NCBI RefSeq assembly: GCF_001552375.1
Contig: NZ_BCRB01000007.1
Coordinates: forward strand, 1-64,000
Length of the DNA: 64,000 nt
Direction of reading: 5' to 3'
From: Cellulomonas iranensis NBRC 101100 = JCM 18110
GTDB lineage: Bacteria > Actinomycetota > Actinomycetes > Actinomycetales > Cellulomonadaceae
The notes below the pieces were generated by a model, which had not been told where the DNA came from, searched no databases, and saw only the letters and a list, made by a program, of their open reading frames with translations. The position numbers were made by a program, and so were the translations under genes. Shown in pieces: positions 59,319 through 64,000 of the stretch. Position 1 is the first letter of the stretch, and each line of letters begins with the position of its first letter.

Positions 59319-60139
59319 CCCTTCAGCGCTCCCTGCATGAGGGCGGACACGAACTGCCGCTGGAACGCGAGGAACACCAGGAGCGTGGGCGTGAGGATCA
59401 GCAGCGACCCCGCGCACAGCAGCGGGATGTCGGTGCCCCACTGGCCCTGGAACGCGCCGAGCGCACCGGCCATGGTCCGCTTGGTCGGGTCGTCGACCAG
59501 CACGACCGCGAGCAGGAACTGGTTCCACGTCCACAGGAACATGAGGATCCCGAGCGACGACAGCGCGGGCGTCGACAGCGGCAGGTGGATGCGCGCGAAG
59601 AGCTTCCACGTGTTGGCGCCGTCGATGCGGGCGGCCTCCGAGAGGTCCTCGGGCATGTTGACGAAGTGCGCGCGCATCCACATGACCGCGAACGGCATGT
59701 ACAGGCCGATGAGCGGCAGGATGATCGCCCACCGGGTGTTCAGCAGGCCGACGTCGCGCATCTGGTAGTACAGCGGCACGATCACGGCCTGGAACGGCAG
59801 CGTCAGGCCGATGACGAACGTCAGGAAGATGACGCGGTGCCCCGGCGGCCGCAGGTGGCCGAGCGAGAACCCGGCGAGCGTCGCGATGAGCAGCGCGACC
59901 GGCACGACGCCGACCTCGATGAGCGCGCTCGACCACAGCAGCGCGCCCATGTTGGCGGCCGTGAACGCGTCGACGAAGTTCGACCAGTACGGCGTCTCGG
60001 GCAGCGAGAGGCCCGAGGGGTACGTGCCGGGCTTGTGCAGCGCGGTGATGAACAGGCTGACGAACGGCACGATCGTGACGAGCATCAGGATGATGAGCAG
60101 GACGCGGCCGAGCCACGTCTCGCGCCGGGAGACGATCAC
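59315..60139 (-). CDS. Sugar ABC importer permease, MalG type
   Basis: This 274-residue inner permease has six membrane helices and the EAA loop (DLSEAARIDGANTWKLFARIHLPLS) that docks on the ATPase. The start is GTG 60139, three bases after the stop of the MalF-type partner. No ATPase gene is in the operon; a shared MsiK-type ATPase encoded elsewhere is usual in actinobacteria. Confidence 0.94.
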   Translation of the reverse strand: MIVSRRETWLGRVLLIILMLVTIVPFVSLFITALHKPGTYPSGLSLPETPYWSNFVDAFTAANMGALLWSSALIEVGVVPVALLIATLAGFSLGHLRPPGHRVIFLTFVIGLTLPFQAVIVPLYYQMRDVGLLNTRWAIILPLIGLYMPFAVMWMRAHFVNMPEDLSEAARIDGANTWKLFARIHLPLSTPALSSLGILMFLWTWNQFLLAVVLVDDPTKRTMAGALGAFQGQWGTDIPLLCAGSLLILTPTLLVFLAFQRQFVSALMQGALKG

Positions 60140-60142
60140 GGG

Positions 60143-61105
60143 TCAGTCCTCCCGCGTGAGTCGCTGGATGGGCAGGACCACGGCCAGCACGAGGGCCATG
60201 AAGACGACGGCGAGCGCCGAGGCCTGGCCGACCTCGCGGCTGAAGAAGCCGAGGTAGTAGATCTCGAGGCCGGGCACGAGCGTGGAGTTCGCCGGTCCGC
60301 CCTGGGTCGAGATGTAGACGATGTCGAACGCGGCGAGCGCGGCGATGATCGTGACGGTCACGCACACGCCGATCTCCTGGCGGACGCTCGGCAGCGTGAT
60401 CGCGAAGAACTCGCGGACCGCGCCGGCGCCGTCGATGCGCGCGGCCTCGTACAGGGACGGGTCGATCTTGGTCATGCCCGCGAGCAGCAGGAGCATGCAC
60501 AGGCCGAGCGCGACCCACGCGCCGATGACGCCGACGGCCGGCAGCGCGGTGTCGGTGTCACCGAGCCAGGCGCGCGTCACCGAGCCGAGCCCGATGCCGC
60601 GCAGCAGCTCGTTGACCAGGCCGTCGGACGCGAGCAGCCAGGTCCACATGATGCCGGCCGCGACGAGCGGGATGACCTGCGGCAGGAAGAGCACGGTGCG
60701 CGACGCGAGGGCGAGGCGGCTCGCCGCGAACTTGCGGATCGTGGCCGCGGTGAGCAGGCCGAGGATCACGGGCACGAAGCTGAAGTAGATGATCAGCTCG
60801 AGCGCGTTGAGGATCGAGCCCAGGGTCTCGGAGCTCTGCGTGAGACGGCGGTAGTTGTCGAACCCGACCCACGTCGAGGCCGTGACGCCGTTCCACTTGT
60901 AGAAGGAGTACTGCACCGTCAGCGCGAGGGGGCGCAGCACGAAGGCCGCGTAGAACACCGCGGCGGGGACCACGAGGCCGAGGGCGACCCAGCCCCGGCG
61001 CAGGCGCCGTGCCCGGAGGGCACGGCGCCTGGCCTCGTGGCTGGTCGACGCCGGGGCGGCGACCTCGCGGAGACCGGTGGTGTCGGTCGTCCGCATCTGC
61101 ATCAT
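60143..61105 (-). CDS. Sugar ABC importer permease, MalF type
   Basis: This 320-residue permease has a basic cytoplasmic tail (RRRALRARRLRRGW), six membrane helices and the EAA loop SLYEAARIDGAGAVREFFAITLPS. ATG 61105 overlaps the binding-protein stop as TGATG. It pairs with the MalG-type permease that follows. Confidence 0.94.
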   Translation of the reverse strand: MMQMRTTDTTGLREVAAPASTSHEARRRALRARRLRRGWVALGLVVPAAVFYAAFVLRPLALTVQYSFYKWNGVTASTWVGFDNYRRLTQSSETLGSILNALELIIYFSFVPVILGLLTAATIRKFAASRLALASRTVLFLPQVIPLVAAGIMWTWLLASDGLVNELLRGIGLGSVTRAWLGDTDTALPAVGVIGAWVALGLCMLLLLAGMTKIDPSLYEAARIDGAGAVREFFAITLPSVRQEIGVCVTVTIIAALAAFDIVYISTQGGPANSTLVPGLEIYYLGFFSREVGQASALAVVFMALVLAVVLPIQRLTRED

Positions 61106-62475
61106 CAGCCGCCGATCTCGCTCTCGTAGTCCTTCTGGACGGCCTCGAGCAGGCCCTTGGCGTCCTGCTCGCCCGCGACGAGCTTCTGCAGGTTGGGGGT
61201 CCAGCTCTTGGCGTAGATGGCGCCGGTGGCGTTCGCGATGAACTCCATCGAGCCGTTGTCCTTGGCGATCGTCGCGCCGGCGGCGAGCGTCTGGGCGGTC
61301 ACGGAGTCGCCGTCGACCTCGGGCATGAAGGCGTCCGACGGGCCCATGGGGTGCGAGCCGCCGACCTCGACCGCGATGGTGCGGGCCTCGTCGTTGGTCG
61401 CGATCCAGTCGAGGAAGAACGCGGCGCACTGCGGGTGCTCGGCCTTGGCCGAGATGCCGTAGGTGAGCGGCGCGGACATCGCGCCGACCTTGCCGCCGGC
61501 CTCGGCGGGCGGCACGAGGAAGAAGCCGACCTTGCCGGGCATCTGGGTGTCGAGGTTCCCGGACTCCCAGTCGCCGTTGAAGATGAACAGGCTCTTGCCG
61601 TCGATGAAGCGGCTCATCATCATCGAGTAGTCGAGCGAGTTGACGTCGTCGGCGAAGTAGCCGGCCTCGACCCACTTCTGCAGGTGCTCGGCGGCCTTGA
61701 GGTTCGACTCGGTGTCGATGCTCGCGCCGGGCTGCTGGAACGTCCAGGCGTTGATCATGCCCGGGTCGCCGTACGAGGCCATGAGGCCCTGCAGCGGGAA
61801 CGCGAGACCGCCGGTGGCGCCGCCGTTGAACTGCGCCATGGGCGTGATGCCGGCGTCCTTGGCCTTCTGCATCCACTCGTCGAGCTCGGCGAGCGTCTCG
61901 GGCGGGGTGGTCATCCCGATCTGGGCGGCGAGCTCCTTGTTGTAGAAGACGCCGGTCATCGAGTAGTTGAGGCCCTGGGCGTACAGGGGGCCGTTGCCGC
62001 GGCGGCCGTCGGCGTCGACGCGCATCTGCTCGAGCTGCGAGGCGGGCCACTCGTCCCAGCCGAGCGCCGTGGCGGCGTCGTCGAGGTCGTAGAGCAGGCC
62101 GTCCTTGGCGAGCTCGGACACCTGCGGCAGGCGCATGAGGTCCGGCGGGTTGTCGGCGAGGACGCGGGGCGCGTTCTGGGTGAGGACGGCGAACTGGTCC
62201 TCGCGCACGTCGAACTTCACGTTCGGGTACTGCTTCGAGAACTCGTCGAAGAGCTTGCCCGCGAGGGGGAAGCCGGTCTCGACGTAGGCGCTGAGGGTGA
62301 CGTCGTCGGTGCCGCACGTCCAGTCGGCCTTGTCGGTGGAGCCGCCCGCGGTGCTGGCGGGCTCGTCGGACGTGCCGCCGCCGGGTGCCGAGCACGCGGT
62401 GACGGTGAGGATGCCTGCGAGGCACAGGGACGCAGCGGCGACGGCGCGCCGCGGGTGAGCTGTCGTACGAGACAC
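61105..62475 (-). CDS. Sugar ABC importer binding lipoprotein, family 1
   Basis: This 456-residue lipoprotein has the signal peptide AVAAASLCLAGILTVTAC with the lipobox TVTAC. The fold shows LFDEFSKQYPNVKFDVRED and GVFYNKELAAQIGMTTPPETLAELDEW, typical of maltose- and oligosaccharide-binding proteins. GTG 62475 has GGAGGAG upstream. The ligand is probably sucrose or a related glucoside, from the sucP gene in the same operon. Confidence 0.94.
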   Translation of the reverse strand: MSRTTAHPRRAVAAASLCLAGILTVTACSAPGGGTSDEPASTAGGSTDKADWTCGTDDVTLSAYVETGFPLAGKLFDEFSKQYPNVKFDVREDQFAVLTQNAPRVLADNPPDLMRLPQVSELAKDGLLYDLDDAATALGWDEWPASQLEQMRVDADGRRGNGPLYAQGLNYSMTGVFYNKELAAQIGMTTPPETLAELDEWMQKAKDAGITPMAQFNGGATGGLAFPLQGLMASYGDPGMINAWTFQQPGASIDTESNLKAAEHLQKWVEAGYFADDVNSLDYSMMMSRFIDGKSLFIFNGDWESGNLDTQMPGKVGFFLVPPAEAGGKVGAMSAPLTYGISAKAEHPQCAAFFLDWIATNDEARTIAVEVGGSHPMGPSDAFMPEVDGDSVTAQTLAAGATIAKDNGSMEFIANATGAIYAKSWTPNLQKLVAGEQDAKGLLEAVQKDYESEIGG

Positions 62476-62518
62476 CGGTGTCTCCTCCTTGAGGGGCCGG
62501 GACCCGGGCGGGGGGTCC

Positions 62519-62538
62519 GTGCTAAATCGGCTTAGCAC
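62519..62538. promoter_or_regulatory. LacI-type operator
   Basis: GTGCTAAATCGGCTTAGCAC is an inverted repeat with perfect 7-bp arms (GTGCTAA, TTAGCAC). It lies 44-63 bases upstream of the binding-protein gene and is likely bound by the divergent LacI-family regulator. Confidence 0.78.
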
Positions 62539-62687
62539 CACGATGTTCGCTACCGCCCGCCACCGGTGTCAAGCCGGTGCGGGTCACGGATCGGTCACGC
62601 GCCCGCGCACCGGGAGGGACGAGTCGGACAACTGCCCAGGAGACGCCGCCGGGACCGAGGACGGGCCGCGGCGCCGCGCGGCACCCC

Positions 62688-62693
62688 TAGGAT
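62688..62693 (+). promoter_or_regulatory. Possible -10 box of the lacI-type gene
   Basis: TAGGAT lies 31 bases before GTG 62724 and would give a short leader carrying the ribosome binding site GGAGG. No clear -35 box was found. Confidence 0.4.
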
Positions 62694-62723
62694 CCTCGGC
62701 AGGACCAGGGCCTGGAGGACGAC

Positions 62724-63788
62724 GTGAGCCGCCGACGCGTGACGCTCGCGGACGTCGCACGCACCGCGGGGGTGTCGTCGACGACCGCCTCCCTCGTGCT
62801 GTCCGGCCGCGGCTCCGAGCTGCGCATCTCCCCCGCCGTGCAGGACCGCGTGCGCACCGCGTCGAGCGAGCTCGGCTACCGCCCCAACATCGTCTCGATC
62901 GGCCTACGCAAGGGCACGACGCGCACGCTCGGCCTCGTGTCCGACACGGTCGCGACCGGTCAGATGGCCGGCGACATGATCAAGGGCGCCATCGAGGCCG
63001 CGCGCGACCTCGGCTTCATGCTGTTCATCGGCGAGACCGAGGGCGACCCCGCGATCGAGAGCGCGCTCATCGACGCGATGCAGGACCGGCAGGTCGACGG
63101 CATCATGCTGACCTCGATGTTCACGCGCACGCGCGCCGTGCCCGAGGCGCTCGAGCGCGTGCCCACCGTGCTGCTCAACACGCTGCCCGCGGCCCCCACC
63201 CGGGCCCCCGCGGTCGTGCCCGACGAGGTCGCCGCGGGCCGCGCCGCGGCCCGCCTGCTGCTCGACGCCGGCCACCGCGAGATCCACCTCGTCGGCGCCG
63301 GACCGGGCCCCGACGATGTGCCGCCCGACACCGTCGCGGGCGTCGAGCGGCTCACCGGCATCCGCGAGGTGCTGTCGGCCGAGGGCCTGGCGCCCGCGTC
63401 GGGGCACCTGTGCGACGACTGGGCGCCGCCGCAGGGCTGGACCGCGACGCACGAGCTGCTGCGCCGCCACCCCCGGCCGCGCGCCGTCATCTGCTTCAAC
63501 GACCGGCTCGCGTTCGGCACCTACCAGGCGCTGCAGGAGGCCGGCCTGCGGATCCCCGACGACGTGTCGGTCGTGTCGTTCGACAACTACCCCATGGCCG
63601 ACTGGCTGCGCCCCGGCGTGTCGTCGTTCGCGATCCCGCACGAGCAGCTCGGGCGGCGCGCGGTCGAGCTGCTGATCGCGCGGATCACGGGCGGCGCCCA
63701 GGCGTCCGACGACGCCGTCGACGGCGAGGGCACCGTGCACCGGCTCGCGATGCCGCTGCGCGCGCGGGGCTCCGTGGCGCCGGTCTGA
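62724..63788 (+). CDS. LacI-family transcriptional regulator
   Basis: This 354-residue regulator has the LacI helix-turn-helix (RVTLADVARTAGVSSTTASLVLSGRG), the hinge helix region ELGYRPNIVSIGLRKGTTRTLGL, and an effector domain ending VSVVSFDNYPMADWLRPGVSS and EQLGRRAVELLIARI. GGAGGACGAC before GTG 62724 sets the start. It is divergent from the sucrose-phosphorylase operon and probably represses it through the operator at 62519. Confidence 0.94.
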   Translation: MSRRRVTLADVARTAGVSSTTASLVLSGRGSELRISPAVQDRVRTASSELGYRPNIVSIGLRKGTTRTLGLVSDTVATGQMAGDMIKGAIEAARDLGFMLFIGETEGDPAIESALIDAMQDRQVDGIMLTSMFTRTRAVPEALERVPTVLLNTLPAAPTRAPAVVPDEVAAGRAAARLLLDAGHREIHLVGAGPGPDDVPPDTVAGVERLTGIREVLSAEGLAPASGHLCDDWAPPQGWTATHELLRRHPRPRAVICFNDRLAFGTYQALQEAGLRIPDDVSVVSFDNYPMADWLRPGVSSFAIPHEQLGRRAVELLIARITGGAQASDDAVDGEGTVHRLAMPLRARGSVAPV

Positions 63789-63805
63789 CGCCACGGAGCC
63801 CCGCG
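63763..63805. terminator. 17-bp perfect hairpin overlapping the lacI-type stop
   Basis: CGCGGGGCTCCGTGGCG (63763-63779) pairs perfectly with CGCCACGGAGCCCCGCG (63789-63805) over a 9-base loop that contains the stop codon. It also lies just past the stop of the convergent gene, so it can serve both. Confidence 0.82.
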
Positions 63806-63819
63806 GTCGCACCCGGGGC

Positions 63820-64000
63820 TCAGCCCTCCCGCGACGCGCGCACGCGCCGCCGGACGAGGACCGTGCCGAGGCCCGTCGCGGCCAGCGCGAGCGCGAGCAG
63901 GGCCGCGAGCGGCGCCGGGCCGGTCACCGCCAGCGCGCCGGACGCGCCCGGCGCGCCCGTGCCGGCCGTGCCGGAGCCGGCCGTGCCGTCGGTACCGCCG
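63820..64000 (-). CDS. C-terminus of a sortase-anchored surface protein
   Basis: Only the last 60 codons are in the window. They encode a Gly/Thr/Ala-rich stalk, the sorting signal LAVTGPAP (an LAxTG class E-type signal), one membrane helix (LAALLALALAATGLGTVLV) and the basic tail RRRVRASREG. The protein would be linked to the cell wall. Its functional part lies outside the window. Confidence 0.85.
   Translation of the reverse strand, partial: GGTDGTAGSGTAGTGAPGASGALAVTGPAPLAALLALALAATGLGTVLVRRRVRASREG

Overview
The window is very GC-rich, with almost every codon ending in G or C. It has NarL-type two-component pairs, excalibur, DUF6318 and DUF4352 proteins, a class E-like LAVTG sorting signal, and many genes that appear leaderless. 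This fits an actinobacterium of the Micrococcales, most likely Cellulomonas or a close relative. That is inference from gene content; no rRNA or tRNA was seen.

Region 1 (0-3.3 kb) holds the end of a two-component kinase with its LuxR-type regulator, an excalibur-domain membrane protein and a NERD-domain protein. Region 2 (3.4-24.7 kb) is a dense defence island. A minus-strand operon with overlapping ends, drmD-drmMI-drmA-drmB-drmC, is a complete class 1 DISARM system, followed by a small probable winged-helix gene. Next come a Vsr mismatch endonuclease converging on a cytosine-5 methyltransferase with a small partner gene, then a McrB/McrC type IV restriction pair, and finally an unrecognised 501-residue protein with a hydrophobic segment and coiled coils. 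The 3' third of drmMI, where target recognition is expected, is clearly less GC-rich than the rest. It looks like a swapped specificity module.

Region 3 (24.8-33.2 kb) holds a second two-component pair, DUF4352 and DUF429 proteins, two DUF6318-type lipoproteins around a PKD-domain secreted protein, a membrane-anchored thermonuclease and an EI24-type membrane protein. Region 4 (33.4-38.7 kb) is dominated by a 984-residue protein joining a DUF4157 (eCIS-core) metalloprotease-like domain, a zinc phospholipase C-like region and a repeat-built propeller. An amino acid permease and a small membrane protein follow.

Region 5 (38.9-47.4 kb) is a sugar catabolism locus: an RbsC/RbsB/RbsA-type ABC importer, SIS isomerase, FGGY kinase and F6P-aldolase-like transaldolase. 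It is divergent from a SorC-type regulator and an RPE-like epimerase, with GCTCA-N2-TGAGC operators between them. Region 6 (47.5-54.7 kb) has a VapBC pair, a cytoplasmic GH92 enzyme, a GT4 glycosyltransferase, a DUF805 protein, a lower-GC pocket with two secreted orphans, and a two-repeat CRISPR-like relic. Region 7 (54.8-64 kb) has a polysaccharide deacetylase, an LLM oxidoreductase and a sucrose phosphorylase operon (importer, esterase, sucP) divergent from a LacI regulator. A sortase-anchored protein runs off the right edge.
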